From Eubacteriales bacterium (GTDB lineage Bacteria; Bacillota; Clostridia; Lachnospirales; Lachnospiraceae), in the NCBI GenBank assembly GCA_030524745.1, contig JAUNGC010000002.1, positions 83,207 to 147,206 on the forward strand: DNA of 64,000 nucleotides. The letters run 5' to 3'. Under the pieces are notes generated by a model that was not told the origin of the DNA, searched no databases, and was given only the letters and a program-made list of their open reading frames with translations. This document shows positions 45,026 through 53,686 of the stretch, piece by piece. Numbering within the stretch: the first letter of the stretch is position 1; each line of letters opens with the position of its first letter. Both the position numbers and the translations under genes were made by a program.

Positions 45026-45715
45026 GTGGGACAGAAATTAATTGAAATGAAGGGCATCAACAAGGGATATAAACTGGGAGAAGAAATGGTGCCGGTTTTA
45101 AAGGATGTGGAATTCGAGGTGGAAAAAGGAGAATTTGTGGCCATTTTAGGACCTTCCGGTTCCGGAAAATCCACTTTGATGAATATTCTGGGGTGCATGG
45201 ACACGGCGGACAGCGGAACCTATTTTCTGAACGGCGAAGCGATCCATGAAATGCCGGAAAACCGCCTCAATGAAATCCGCAACAGGGAGATCGGATTTAT
45301 CTTTCAGAATTATCAGTTGATTCCCACTTATAACATCATGCAGAACATCATCATGCCCCTTCTGGTGCGGGGAATGACAAGCGCGGAAGCGGAGGAAAAG
45401 TGCAGAAAGACCATAGAACTGCTGGGGATATCGCACCGCTTAAAGCATAAACCCAATGAACTGTCGGGAGGACAAAAGCAGCGGGTTTCCATCGCCAGGG
45501 CGCTGGTAGGCGAACCTGCGATTCTGCTTGCGGACGAACCCACGGGGGCGCTGGATTCTTCCAGCGGAAAGGACGTGCTCAAACTCTTTGAGCAGCTTCA
45601 CGGAATGGGAAATACAATCGTCATGATTACCCATGACTTAAACGTGGCGAAGCACGCGCAGCGCATTGTGCACATCATAGACGGACAGCTTTATACCAAT
45701 ACCCTGCCGGATTGA
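45026..45715 (+). CDS. MacB/LolD-type ABC ATPase
   Basis: A 229-residue ATPase: Walker [10 protein letters not shown] (about 42-50), Q-loop FIFQNYQLIPTYN, signature LSGGQKQRVSIARAL, Walker B ILLADEPTGALD. This is the lipoprotein/macrolide exporter group that works with FtsX-type permeases. GTG at 45026 is chosen because AGGAG lies 5 bases upstream and the protein then begins GQKLIEMKGINKGYK; an upstream TTG has no ribosome site. Last gene of the operon, 70 bp before hairpin element copy 2. Confidence 0.92.
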   Translation: MGQKLIEMKGINKGYKLGEEMVPVLKDVEFEVEKGEFVAILGPSGSGKSTLMNILGCMDTADSGTYFLNGEAIHEMPENRLNEIRNREIGFIFQNYQLIPTYNIMQNIIMPLLVRGMTSAEAEEKCRKTIELLGISHRLKHKPNELSGGQKQRVSIARALVGEPAILLADEPTGALDSSSGKDVLKLFEQLHGMGNTIVMITHDLNVAKHAQRIVHIIDGQLYTNTLPD

Positions 45716-45784
45716 AGAATACATTTTTCCGGCTTTCTATACATTATATTGAGGGTATCTGACCTTTCGGATTTAACGTCTCAA

Positions 45785-46134
45785 CCTGCCGCCTGCCGGT
45801 GTACTGCGTGTCTTTTGGTCCCGTGCGGGGGCTGCCGTCCTGCCGGGCGTTTGGGGGCGCACAGGTATTTTGCCATGACTTATATTCAAACCGGTGAAAT
45901 TCCCCAAAGCATCATTCCGTTCCTGTGATCCGATGCGTATTGTCTGAGCGGCAAAGCGGGGCTTTGACGCGAGTTTACGCATCGGGGCACAGTCCGGAAC
46001 GGAATGACGCTTTGGTTGGAATTTCCCGGTTGGGATATCGGAATGGCAAAATACCTGTGCGCCCCCAAACGCCCGGCAGGACGGCAGCCCCCGCACGGGA
46101 CCGGAAGGCACGCGGCGAGCCGGCAGGCGGCAGG
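45785..46134 (-). repeat. Long hairpin element, copy 2 (350 bp, inverted)
   Basis: An imperfect palindrome centred at 45959. It includes a perfect 60 bp inverted repeat: 45817-45876 with 46043-46102. The apex pairs GCAAAGC (45951-45957) with GCTTTGA (45961-45967). It has the same internal-loop strands as copy 1, but GCCATGACTTATATTC is on the left here and the complement of GCCATTCCGATATCC on the right, so this copy lies in the opposite orientation. The outer stems (CCTGCCGCCTGCCGG) are unrelated to copy 1. The right arm is followed by eight T (46142-46149), so it may also end transcription of the efflux operon. Confidence 0.85.
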
Positions 46135-46160
46135 GCAGAGCGTTTTTTTTCAGGTTTTGC

Positions 46161-46189
46161 TTGACAAGGCGGATTTTTTGGAGTATCGT
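46161..46189 (+). promoter_or_regulatory. Promoter of the amino-acid ABC importer
   Basis: TTGACA (46161-46166), 17 bp, TATCGT (46184-46189), starting transcription near 46196 and leaving a leader of about 120 bases with a terminator in it. Confidence 0.6.
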
Positions 46190-46257
46190 AGTTCAAAAAT
46201 AAAGATGTACGGCATATCAATAGAAATATAAGAAAATTATGTCAGTCAGAGGAAACG

Positions 46258-46296
46258 AAGACGTTTCACACGCTTAGGCGGTGAAACGTCTTTTTT
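46258..46296 (+). terminator. Leader terminator (attenuator) before the importer genes
   Basis: AAGACGTTTCAC (46258-46269) pairs perfectly with GTGAAACGTCTT (46281-46292), with CGC/GCG closing the loop, and runs into six T. It lies between the promoter at 46161 and the start codon at 46318, so it acts in the leader. Upstream are two tiny frames, 46205-46231 (MYGISIEI) and 46239-46277 (MSVRGNEDVSHA, ending in the hairpin loop). No T-box or known riboswitch motif was seen. Confidence 0.75.
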
Positions 46297-46317
46297 GGTT
46301 CAAAGGAGAGGTGCCCT

Positions 46318-47040
46318 ATGATTAAACTGGAACACATCAATAAATATTTCGGCGAACTTCATGTGTTAAAGGACGTCAACCTGGAAGTGAAGGAAGGGGA
46401 AAAGCTGGTTATCATCGGTCCTTCCGGTTCCGGAAAGTCCACCACGGTGCGGTGCATGAACTTTTTGGAGGAGCCCACCAGCGGTCACGTTTTTATCGAT
46501 GGGAAGGAACTTACCGCTAAAAATAAGACGAAGCTGGTCCGCAGCACCACTTCCATGGTGTTCCAGCAGTTCAATCTTTATCCGCATATGACGGTGCTGA
46601 AAAATCTGACGCTGGCGCCCATGAAGCTGCATCACAAGAGTAAGAAAGAGGCGGAGGAACTGGCATACCATTATCTGGATATCGTAGGGCTTCGGGATAA
46701 GGCCCATGTGTATCCCACCACTTTGTCGGGCGGGCAGCAGCAGCGTATCGCAATCGCCAGGGCGCTCTGCGCGCAGACGAAGATCATTTTATTTGACGAG
46801 CCCACGTCCGCACTGGACCCTGAGACGATTCAGGAGGTTTTGGACGTCATGATTAAACTGGCGAAGGAAAATATCACCATGGTGGTGGTGACACATGAAA
46901 TGGGATTTGCCAGACAGGTGGCGGACAGAGTGGTGTTCATGGCGGACGGACAGATCATTGAGGAAGGCACGCCAGAGCACTTTTTCACCAATCCGCAGAA
47001 CGACCGGGTAAAACAGTTTTTGGGAAAAATTATCCGGTAA
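46318..47040 (+). CDS. Polar amino-acid ABC importer ATPase (GlnQ type)
   Basis: A 240-residue ATPase: Walker [10 protein letters not shown] (about 35-43), Q-loop [17 protein letters not shown], signature [15 protein letters not shown], Walker [15 protein letters not shown]. Closely follows the GlnQ/HisP pattern. AAAGGAGAGG precedes the ATG and overlaps the foot of the attenuator region. First gene of a four-gene operon. Confidence 0.95.
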   Translation: MIKLEHINKYFGELHVLKDVNLEVKEGEKLVIIGPSGSGKSTTVRCMNFLEEPTSGHVFIDGKELTAKNKTKLVRSTTSMVFQQFNLYPHMTVLKNLTLAPMKLHHKSKKEAEELAYHYLDIVGLRDKAHVYPTTLSGGQQQRIAIARALCAQTKIILFDEPTSALDPETIQEVLDVMIKLAKENITMVVVTHEMGFARQVADRVVFMADGQIIEEGTPEHFFTNPQNDRVKQFLGKIIR

Positions 47041-47115
47041 CATGGTGAACAGGCGGAGCGGATGGCGAAACGCTTTCCCGGTCCGTTTGGAATAAATTTA
47101 AGGAGGAGAAATATT

Positions 47116-48054
47116 ATGAAGAAATGGAGCAAATGGGCGGCTTTGGGATTATCCCTGGCCATGACGATGATGCTGTTTACAGGCTGTGGCAGCGCGGCTG
47201 TGGAAGAAGCGGCTGTTGAGACGCAGCCGGCGGCGGAAGAAACCGATGCGGCGGCGGAAAGCACGGCTGCAGAGAGTGAAGCGGCAGCGACCGATGAGGA
47301 ATTTTCCGAGGACGTGCAGGCGATCATTGACAGAGGCGTTCTCAGAGTCGGCGTGAAAAACGCGGTTGTGGGATTCGGATTCCAGGATACGATTTCAGGC
47401 GAGTATTCCGGTCTGGAAATCGAACTGGCGGAGAAAATTGCAGAATATCTGGGCGTGGATGTTGAGTTTACGGCCGTTACGGCAGCTACCAGAACAGAAC
47501 TTCTGGACTCCGGCGACATTGACTGCGTGCTGGCAACCTTCACAATCACGGATGAAAGAAAAGAAAGCTGGGATTTCTCCACACCCTACTTTACGGATCA
47601 TGTAACCGTACTGGTGGAGGACGCGAGCGGCATTACCAATCTGGAAGGTCTGGTTGGGAAGAAGGTAGGCGTTTCTTCCGGTTCCACATCGGCAAAGTCT
47701 CTGGTAGAGGCGATGATCGGAGCGGGCGTTATCGCAGGGGATGATTTCAATGCGGAAACCTTCGATCCGGCGCTGTGGACAGAAGGCGTATCCTTCCAGC
47801 AGTATGACGACTATCCGACCATTTCAACGGCTTTAAGCGCGGGCGAAGTGGATGCGTTCTGCGTGGATAAGTCCATTCTTGCCATTTATCATACGGATGG
47901 ACGTTCTTACATCGAAGAGGAATTCGCGCCTCAGGAATATGGCGTGGCGACCACGAAGGGTTCGGGATTCTCTACAGTTGTGGACGGTCTGATTCAGGGC
48001 TGGCTGGCAGACGGCACGATCGACGGACTGATCGCGGAAAACGGCCTGGAGTAA
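47116..48054 (+). CDS. Amino-acid-binding lipoprotein (SBP_bac_3)
   Basis: A 312-residue binding protein of family 3. The signal peptide ends in lipobox FTGC with Cys24 lipidated, followed by an Ala/Glu-rich linker (25-75). The mature domain begins DRGVLRVGVKNAVVGFGFQDTISGEYSGLEIELAEKIAEYLG, then DCVLATFTITDERKESWDFSTPYF, the family hallmarks. The start at 47116 follows AGGAGGAG. Ligand likely a polar or acidic amino acid; not determined. Confidence 0.94.
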   Translation: MKKWSKWAALGLSLAMTMMLFTGCGSAAVEEAAVETQPAAEETDAAAESTAAESEAAATDEEFSEDVQAIIDRGVLRVGVKNAVVGFGFQDTISGEYSGLEIELAEKIAEYLGVDVEFTAVTAATRTELLDSGDIDCVLATFTITDERKESWDFSTPYFTDHVTVLVEDASGITNLEGLVGKKVGVSSGSTSAKSLVEAMIGAGVIAGDDFNAETFDPALWTEGVSFQQYDDYPTISTALSAGEVDAFCVDKSILAIYHTDGRSYIEEEFAPQEYGVATTKGSGFSTVVDGLIQGWLADGTIDGLIAENGLE

Positions 48055-48115
48055 TGCTTTCGGGCTAAGGCTGAAGGATTAAAATGAAGCGTTAAAAAGT
48101 GATGGAGGAAACAGA

Positions 48116-48844
48116 ATGTCTGGGATTTTTTCACAAAATGCGTGGCTCAAGGTCTGGACATACCGGAGCACCTTTGTGCTGGGACTGATAAATACGGTGG
48201 AGACCGCTCTTGTGGGCGTGCTGCTTTCACTGGCGATCGGGATTGTGTTGGGATTAATGGCCACAGGCAAAAAGAAAATATTAAAGGGCGTCAGCCGCAT
48301 TTATGTGGAACTGATTCAGAACACGCCGCTGCTTTTGCAGGTCTGTTTCCTCTATTATGCGCTTGCGTTCGCGGGACACAGTCTGGGAATTCTGGCGACG
48401 GGCATCATATCCCTGGGAATTTACCACGGCGCGTATATGGCGGAGGTGGTCCGGGCGGGAATTGAAGCGATCCCCAAAGGACAGTTTGAGGCTGCGGAGT
48501 CGCAGGGATTCGGATATATCGGAAAAATGTTCTATATCATCCTTCCTCAGAGCACCAAGATCATTCTGCCGCCCATGGTCAATCAGGTGGTGAATCTGAT
48601 TAAGAATACCTCCTGCCTGTATATCATAGGCGGCGCGGATCTGATTTCGCTGACTTACAGCTTTGTGACGGGAGCGACCACAGGAGGCGCTTATGCGCCG
48701 GCTTATCTGGTCAGCGGCGCGCTGTTTTTTATCATCTGTTATCCGCTCTCCAAGCTGGCAAGCGTCTGGGAGGAAAACTTAAAGAAGCGGGATCAGAGAG
48801 TACATATCATGGCGTCCGGCAGAAAAGGAAAGAAGGTGGCGTAA
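48116..48844 (+). CDS. Amino-acid ABC importer permease (HisM type)
   Basis: A 242-residue membrane subunit with about five helices. Family features: TFVLGLINTVETALVGVLLSLAIG, YVELIQNTPLLLQVCFLYYAL, and the EAA loop GIEAIPKGQFEAAESQGFGYIGKMFYIILPQ. GGAGGAAAC precedes the ATG. Pairs with the second permease 3 bp downstream. Confidence 0.94.
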   Translation: MSGIFSQNAWLKVWTYRSTFVLGLINTVETALVGVLLSLAIGIVLGLMATGKKKILKGVSRIYVELIQNTPLLLQVCFLYYALAFAGHSLGILATGIISLGIYHGAYMAEVVRAGIEAIPKGQFEAAESQGFGYIGKMFYIILPQSTKIILPPMVNQVVNLIKNTSCLYIIGGADLISLTYSFVTGATTGGAYAPAYLVSGALFFIICYPLSKLASVWEENLKKRDQRVHIMASGRKGKKVA

Positions 48845-48847
48845 ACG

Positions 48848-49615
48848 ATGGGCGATTGGACGGCGAGTTTTTCCATTTTGCAAAATGGAAGCATATGGAT
48901 TTACATTTTAAAAGGCGTGCTTTTTACGCTGATTATTTCGGTTATCGCGGTTGTCATCGGGATTTTGTGGGGGTCCGTGCTTGCGCTGGTGCGTAACTAC
49001 TGCACGCAGCCCAAAAGCCGTGTCTGGAAATGGCTGGCGACCATTTATATTGAAGTATTCCGGAATACGCCGCTATTATTGTGGATTTTTATTTGTCTGG
49101 TATTTTGTCCCTGTCCGGATCTGTTTGAAAGAAAAATGTTCGGCCTGACGTCGGTGGAGACAAAGCTGCTTTTCAAAGCGGCGGTGGCGCTGATTTTGTT
49201 TACCTCGTCCGTCATTGCGGAAATTGTCAGGGGCGGACTCAATTCCATTGCAAAGGGACAATTTGAAGCGGGGCATTCCCAAGGCTTTAGTACGGTACAG
49301 GTCATGATATACATCGTTTTGCCCCAGGCATACAGGAATGTGATTCCGACGCTGCTGAGCCAGGTGATTACCACCATCAAGGATTCTTCCTATCTGGCAA
49401 ACGTGGCGACCATCGAACTGATGGCCCGCGTCAAGAAGATTTTAAGTTCCGCCAATATGTACAACGGAACGGGAAGCATTTATGTATCCGATGTATTCGT
49501 GCTGTTTGGCTGTGCGGCCGCAATCTATTTTGTCATCAATTATTCCCTGTCCTGCCTGGTGAGATATCTTCAGAAGAAGAATAAGAAAGAGCCGAAGGCA
49601 GTGACGTTGGGATAA
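48848..49615 (+). CDS. Amino-acid ABC importer permease (HisQ type)
   Basis: A 255-residue second permease with YILKGVLFTLIISVIAVVIGILWG, YIEVFRNTPLLLWIFICLVF and the EAA loop GLNSIAKGQFEAGHSQGFSTVQVMIYIVLPQ. It follows its partner by 3 bp, so the two are made in equal amounts. Last gene of the importer operon; 37 bp separate it from the kinase-like gene. Confidence 0.94.
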   Translation: MGDWTASFSILQNGSIWIYILKGVLFTLIISVIAVVIGILWGSVLALVRNYCTQPKSRVWKWLATIYIEVFRNTPLLLWIFICLVFCPCPDLFERKMFGLTSVETKLLFKAAVALILFTSSVIAEIVRGGLNSIAKGQFEAGHSQGFSTVQVMIYIVLPQAYRNVIPTLLSQVITTIKDSSYLANVATIELMARVKKILSSANMYNGTGSIYVSDVFVLFGCAAAIYFVINYSLSCLVRYLQKKNKKEPKAVTLG

Positions 49616-49652
49616 ACGGGAGACGATTATAAGATAAGGGCAGGGGATTTTT

Positions 49653-50252
49653 ATGGAACAATACGTTGTGACAATATCGAGGCAGTTCGGCAGCATGGGA
49701 AGAAGCATCGCCGAATGCATGTCGAAAAAACTCGGGATAGATTATCTGGACCGCGATATCGTGGAGCAGACGGCCAGACGGACGGGACATCCGGTGTCCA
49801 CCATAAGCGACGCGGAGGAAAGGGTAAAATCCTTTTATTTAAGAAAAAAATATCCTTTTAATATGGGCATTTACAGCATAACGGACGAAATTTTCTGTGT
49901 GGAAAAAAATATTATCCGGGACCTGGCGGCCAAAGAATCCTGCATTATTGTGGGAAGATGCGCGGACAGCATCTTAAGCGATTTCCCCAATCATTTAAGC
50001 GTTTATATTTATGCTCCCTATGAAGCGAGGCTTCACAATTGCGTGCATGATCTGATGATGGAGGAAAAAACCGCCGTTAAAATGATGAAGGAAGTGGATG
50101 CGGCCAGAGCCAATTATCAGAAAAAATACTGTCCGGAGGTCAATTCTGTCTTTGACCATAAGGATATCATGATAGACAGCAGCAAATTCGGAATCGAAGG
50201 GACGGCCGATATTTTAGCCGGCATTGTGCGGGAAAAATGGGGAAAATCATAA
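49653..50252 (+). CDS. Cytidylate kinase-like family protein
   Basis: A 199-residue P-loop protein of the cytidylate kinase-like family, common in Lachnospiraceae. The N-terminus VVTISRQFGSMGRSIAECMSKKLGIDYLDRDIVEQTA has the QFGSMGRSIA nucleotide loop, which replaces a strict GxxGxGKS. CIIVGRCADSIL is the second family block. Target unknown. AGGGGATTTTT precedes the ATG. The end overlaps the next gene by 16 bp. Confidence 0.85.
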   Translation: MEQYVVTISRQFGSMGRSIAECMSKKLGIDYLDRDIVEQTARRTGHPVSTISDAEERVKSFYLRKKYPFNMGIYSITDEIFCVEKNIIRDLAAKESCIIVGRCADSILSDFPNHLSVYIYAPYEARLHNCVHDLMMEEKTAVKMMKEVDAARANYQKKYCPEVNSVFDHKDIMIDSSKFGIEGTADILAGIVREKWGKS

Positions 50253-51520
50253 AAAGTACGTTGCCGCCGATCGGAATGCGGATCATGAAATCCGCAATTG
50301 CGATCGCCGTCTGTTACCTGGTATCGTTTGTACGGGGAAACAGCGGAATCGTATTTTATTCTCAGTTGGCGGCGCTCTGGTGCATTCAGATGTACGTTTC
50401 AAACAGCAGGAAAAATGCGGTGCAGCGCATTATCGGAACGGTCATCGGAGCGGTCTATGGACTGATATTTTTATTGATAGAAGAGAAAACGACGATTTCT
50501 GCCGGAAAAGGCGAGGCGGTCAATGCCCTCGTGATTTCCGGCATGATTATTGTGGTATTATATACGACGGTGCTGATTAAAAAGAAACAGGCGTCCTACT
50601 TCTCCTGCGTGGTTTTTCTGAGCATTGTGGTGAATCATGCGGCGGACAGCAATCCGTATCTGTTTGTCTGGAACCGTTTTCTGGATACGGTGATCGGAAT
50701 TATCGTCGGCATAGGCGTGAATACCTTTTCTTTGCCGAAGGAGAAACGGAAGGATATTCTGTTTATTTCGGGACTGGACGACACTCTTTTGGGCAAAAAC
50801 GACGGACTGAGCGATTACAGCAAAGTGGAGTTGAACCGGATGCTGGACGAGGGCGCCAATTTTACGATTTCCACGATGCGCACGCCGGCCTCGCTTCGGG
50901 AGACGATGGAAGGAATCCGCCTGAGGCTTCCGGTCATTGCCATGGACGGGGCGGTGCTTTATGATCTTTTGGAAAATGTCTATGTAAAGACCTATGTGAT
51001 TTCAAACGGCATGTCCAAAGAAATCCTGAAGCTGGTCCATGAACAGGGACTGGAGTGTTTTGTCAATGTGATTATCGACGATATGCTCGTGATTTTTTAC
51101 AGGGAAACCCAGGACCCGGTGCACGCGGCACTGGTTGGGCAGATGCGCAGATCGCCCTGGCGCAATTATGTAAAAAGCGAAGCGCTGCACGAGGAAGAAG
51201 TGGTTTACTTCATGCTGATTTATCCGAGGGAGATCATAGAAAGCTTTTATCAGGTTCTTGCGGAAAACGGAATGACGGATAAACTGAAGGTGTTAAAGTA
51301 TGACTCTGTGGATTATCCGGGTTATGCCTATATTAAAATATACAATAAAAACGCTACCAGAGATCATATGTGCCAATATTTGAAAAAAATGCTGGGCTTT
51401 GAAAAGACAGTCACCTTTGGCAGCGTGGAAGGCTGTTACGATGTGGTGGTGAGGCCGGGAGATACCAATAAAGTGGTGCACGAACTGAAAAAAAGGTACG
51501 AGCCGGTGAAGCGGCTGTAA
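50237..51520 (+). CDS. FUSC-like membrane domain fused to a HAD-like domain
   Basis: A 427-residue fusion. Residues 1-165 hold about five membrane helices resembling the aromatic-acid-exporter (FUSC/DUF939) domain (MRIMKSAIAIAVCYLVSF, RIIGTVIGAVYGLIFLL). Residues 172-427 resemble Cof-type HAD phosphatases: LFISGLDDTLL, TISTMRT, PVIAMDGAVLYD. The HAD nucleophile position (DxD in motif I) reads Gly179-Leu-Asp181, so the first aspartate is missing and phosphatase activity is unlikely. The start lies within the end of the kinase-like gene. Confidence 0.78.
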   Translation: MGKIIKSTLPPIGMRIMKSAIAIAVCYLVSFVRGNSGIVFYSQLAALWCIQMYVSNSRKNAVQRIIGTVIGAVYGLIFLLIEEKTTISAGKGEAVNALVISGMIIVVLYTTVLIKKKQASYFSCVVFLSIVVNHAADSNPYLFVWNRFLDTVIGIIVGIGVNTFSLPKEKRKDILFISGLDDTLLGKNDGLSDYSKVELNRMLDEGANFTISTMRTPASLRETMEGIRLRLPVIAMDGAVLYDLLENVYVKTYVISNGMSKEILKLVHEQGLECFVNVIIDDMLVIFYRETQDPVHAALVGQMRRSPWRNYVKSEALHEEEVVYFMLIYPREIIESFYQVLAENGMTDKLKVLKYDSVDYPGYAYIKIYNKNATRDHMCQYLKKMLGFEKTVTFGSVEGCYDVVVRPGDTNKVVHELKKRYEPVKRL

Positions 51521-51637
51521 CAGGTAAGTCCGGACGGCTGCAAACGGCTTCAAAAAAATGCGTTCCTGATATACAGTCATTGTAATTTTCAAATAAATCC
51601 GCTATACTGAAAAAAAGCTTTGACAGGAGGAGCGGAT

Positions 51638-52504
51638 ATGAAATCAAAGGTTTACTTTACGAAAACCATCACGCCTCAGAAGGTGCTGCAGATGTATCGC
51701 CTGCTCGATAAGGAACTGCCCGGAAAAGTTGCGATCAAGCTGCATTCCGGCGAGGTCGGCAATCAGAATTTTCTGCGTCCCGACTTTTTTAAGCCGGTAA
51801 TCGACGCGGTGGGCGGCACGGTGGTGGAGTGCAATACGGCCTACGAAGGGGAAAGAAATACGACGGAAAAACATTTAAAAACGCTGGCGTTGCATGGCTG
51901 GAGCGAATATTTTGAGGTGGATCTTCTGGATGCGGAAGGCCCGGATATGGTGCTGGATATTCCGGACGGAAAGGTGATCCGCAAAAACTACGTCGGAAAG
52001 GATCTTGCAAAATACGATTCCCTGCTGGTGCTTTCTCATTTTAAGGGCCATCCGATGGGAGGCTACGGCGGAGCGCTCAAACAGTTGTCCATCGGCGTGG
52101 CTTCTTCTTATGGAAAAGCGTATATTCATGGAGCCGGAGAACCGGAGAAAATCTGGACGGCCGACCATGATTCCTTCCTGCGGTCGATGGCGGACGCGGC
52201 AGGTTCCATAGTGGAATATTTCAAAGGGAATGCGGCTTATGTCAATGTGATGAAAAATATGTCCGTCGACTGCGACTGCTGCGCGGTGGCGGAGGATCCC
52301 TGCATGAAGGATATCGGCGTGCTGGTTTCTCTGGACCCGGTGGCGATCGATCAGGCGTGTCTGGATCTCGTCTATGCTTCCGACGATCCGGGCAGGGATC
52401 ACCTGATTGAGCGGATCGAATCCCGGCACGGCGTTCTGACGGTGGAAGCGGCCGCCCAACTGGGCTACGGTTCCCGCGAATATGAACTGGTGGAAGTGGA
52501 CTGA
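51638..52504 (+). CDS. DUF362 domain protein
   Basis: A 288-residue protein of the DUF362 family (uncharacterised Fe-S-centre proteins, COG2768). Family blocks: AIKLHSGEVGNQNFLRPDFFKPVI, DSLLVLSHFKGHPMGGYGGALKQLSIG, and a cysteine cluster SVDCDCCAVAEDPCMKDIGVLVS (four Cys, about 213-227). The usual 2x4Fe-4S ferredoxin insert is absent. Redox or metal role likely, reaction unknown. The start at 51638 follows ACAGGAGGAGCGG. A single gene with its own terminator. A possible promoter (TATACT, 51602-51607) lies just upstream. Confidence 0.85.
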   Translation: MKSKVYFTKTITPQKVLQMYRLLDKELPGKVAIKLHSGEVGNQNFLRPDFFKPVIDAVGGTVVECNTAYEGERNTTEKHLKTLALHGWSEYFEVDLLDAEGPDMVLDIPDGKVIRKNYVGKDLAKYDSLLVLSHFKGHPMGGYGGALKQLSIGVASSYGKAYIHGAGEPEKIWTADHDSFLRSMADAAGSIVEYFKGNAAYVNVMKNMSVDCDCCAVAEDPCMKDIGVLVSLDPVAIDQACLDLVYASDDPGRDHLIERIESRHGVLTVEAAAQLGYGSREYELVEVD

Positions 52505-52525
52505 AAAAGGAAAAGAAGGCGAACG

Positions 52526-52561
52526 AAAACCCGGCCGGTGAAAGAAACGGCCGGGTTTTTT
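52526..52561. terminator. Bidirectional terminator
   Basis: AAAACCCGGCCG (52526-52537) pairs perfectly with CGGCCGGGTTTT (52548-52559). T-rich on both exits; serves the DUF362 gene and the opposing YitT gene. Confidence 0.9.
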
Positions 52562-52619
52562 ATGCAACAAAGAATTCATAAGCGTTTCACGATGACGGCG
52601 TTTGGTCATAAAGGATCAA

Positions 52620-53501
52620 TCAGATCGAACGGAATCCTTTGCCGATGATCTCGCTGCTGTTGACAATAGTCATGAAAGCGTGGGGATCGATTTTCCGCAG
52701 ATAAATGCGCAGCCGGGCGGTTTCGTTGCGGGTCAGTACCGTCATGAGAACCTTCTTCTGGTCGTGCGTGTAAGCCCCGAAGGCCTGCTGCTCGGTTGCG
52801 GAACGCTTGAGCTGGTTGATGATAAAATCCTCCACTTTATCGGGATACTGGGTGATGACGGTGCATACCTTGCGCAGGTTGAGGCTTTCAATCGCGCCGT
52901 CCACAACGGTGCATTTTAAGATCATGCCGAGAATACAGTACAGGCCGGTTTTGGCGCCGTATAAATATGCCGCAATCAGCACGATTCCCAGATCGCTGAG
53001 CATCAGGGCGCGCCCGATTTCAAGGCTTGTGTGTTTGTGCAGAATCATCGCCACGATATCCGTGCCGCCGGTGGAAGCCCCCACATTAAAGACGATGGCG
53101 CTGCCTACCGCAGGCAGAATGACCGCAAAACACAATTCCAGAAAAGTATCCTCCGTCAATGGAGAGGAAAGGGGCAGTACAGCCTGACAGATGCTGACGT
53201 AAAAAGAGAGGGCAAAGGAAGAATAAATGGTCCAGCCCATCGATTTGACGCCGAGAAAAAGGAAACCCAGCAGGACCAATACGGCATTGACCAGCCACAT
53301 GAAAGCGCCCACGTTCCATTTCGGGAACAGCGTGGAAAGAATGATGGAAACGCCGGAAGTTCCGCCGAAAGCGAAATGGTTGGGCGTTTTAAAAATTGCG
53401 ATTCCGACTGCGGTGAAAAACAGGCCGCAGTTGAGCAGCAGAAAAAATTTGGCGTCGCTTAACGCCTGTTCGCGGGTAAGATGCTTTTTTAAGTATTTCA
53501 T
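52620..53501 (-). CDS. YitT family membrane protein
   Basis: A 293-residue protein with the YitT layout: about five membrane helices (DUF161; LNCGLFFTAVGIAIFKTPNHFAFGGTSGVSIIL, VFNVGASTGGTDIVAMILHKHT) and a C-terminal cytoplasmic DUF2179 domain (LRKVCTVITQYPDKVEDFIINQ, HDQKKVLMTVLTRNE). Function unknown; transport is often assumed. The start MKYLKKHLTREQ at 53501 fits the family but has only a distant AAGGA. A hairpin ACTGTC/GACAGT (53532-53546) lies in the leader. Confidence 0.9.
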   Translation of the reverse strand: MKYLKKHLTREQALSDAKFFLLLNCGLFFTAVGIAIFKTPNHFAFGGTSGVSIILSTLFPKWNVGAFMWLVNAVLVLLGFLFLGVKSMGWTIYSSFALSFYVSICQAVLPLSSPLTEDTFLELCFAVILPAVGSAIVFNVGASTGGTDIVAMILHKHTSLEIGRALMLSDLGIVLIAAYLYGAKTGLYCILGMILKCTVVDGAIESLNLRKVCTVITQYPDKVEDFIINQLKRSATEQQAFGAYTHDQKKVLMTVLTRNETARLRIYLRKIDPHAFMTIVNSSEIIGKGFRSI

Positions 53502-53609
53502 TTTAACGTTTGTATGCCGATCCTTTCTTTCACTGTCTGAGACAGTTTTATGATAACCGCTGTCCGGAGCGATCGCATGTGTGCAGAACGCTGCGGTTAC
53601 CAACGTGAT

Positions 53610-53638
53610 ATTATAGCGGAAAAAAAGGAGAATCACAA
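53610..53638 (-). promoter_or_regulatory. Promoter of the YitT gene
   Basis: On the minus strand TTGTGA (53638-53633), 17 bp, TATAAT (53615-53610). It separates YitT expression from the metal ATPase gene upstream on the same strand. The leader of about 100 bases contains the hairpin at 53532. Confidence 0.6.
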
Positions 53639-53686
53639 CATTTTTCCTTCAAATTTTCTGCCGTCGCCCACAGGAACTGTAACGAT

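Noticed and set aside
37897-46134. The two hairpin elements as ends of a composite transposon or an invertible segment
   Set aside because: Outer stem sequences differ completely, no target duplication was found at the outer borders, and no recombinase lies between them.
46196-46317. T-box or known riboswitch in the importer leader
   Set aside because: No T-box core (AGGGTGGNACCGCG) and no recognisable lysine, glycine or SAM aptamer motifs; only a terminator and tiny frames are seen.
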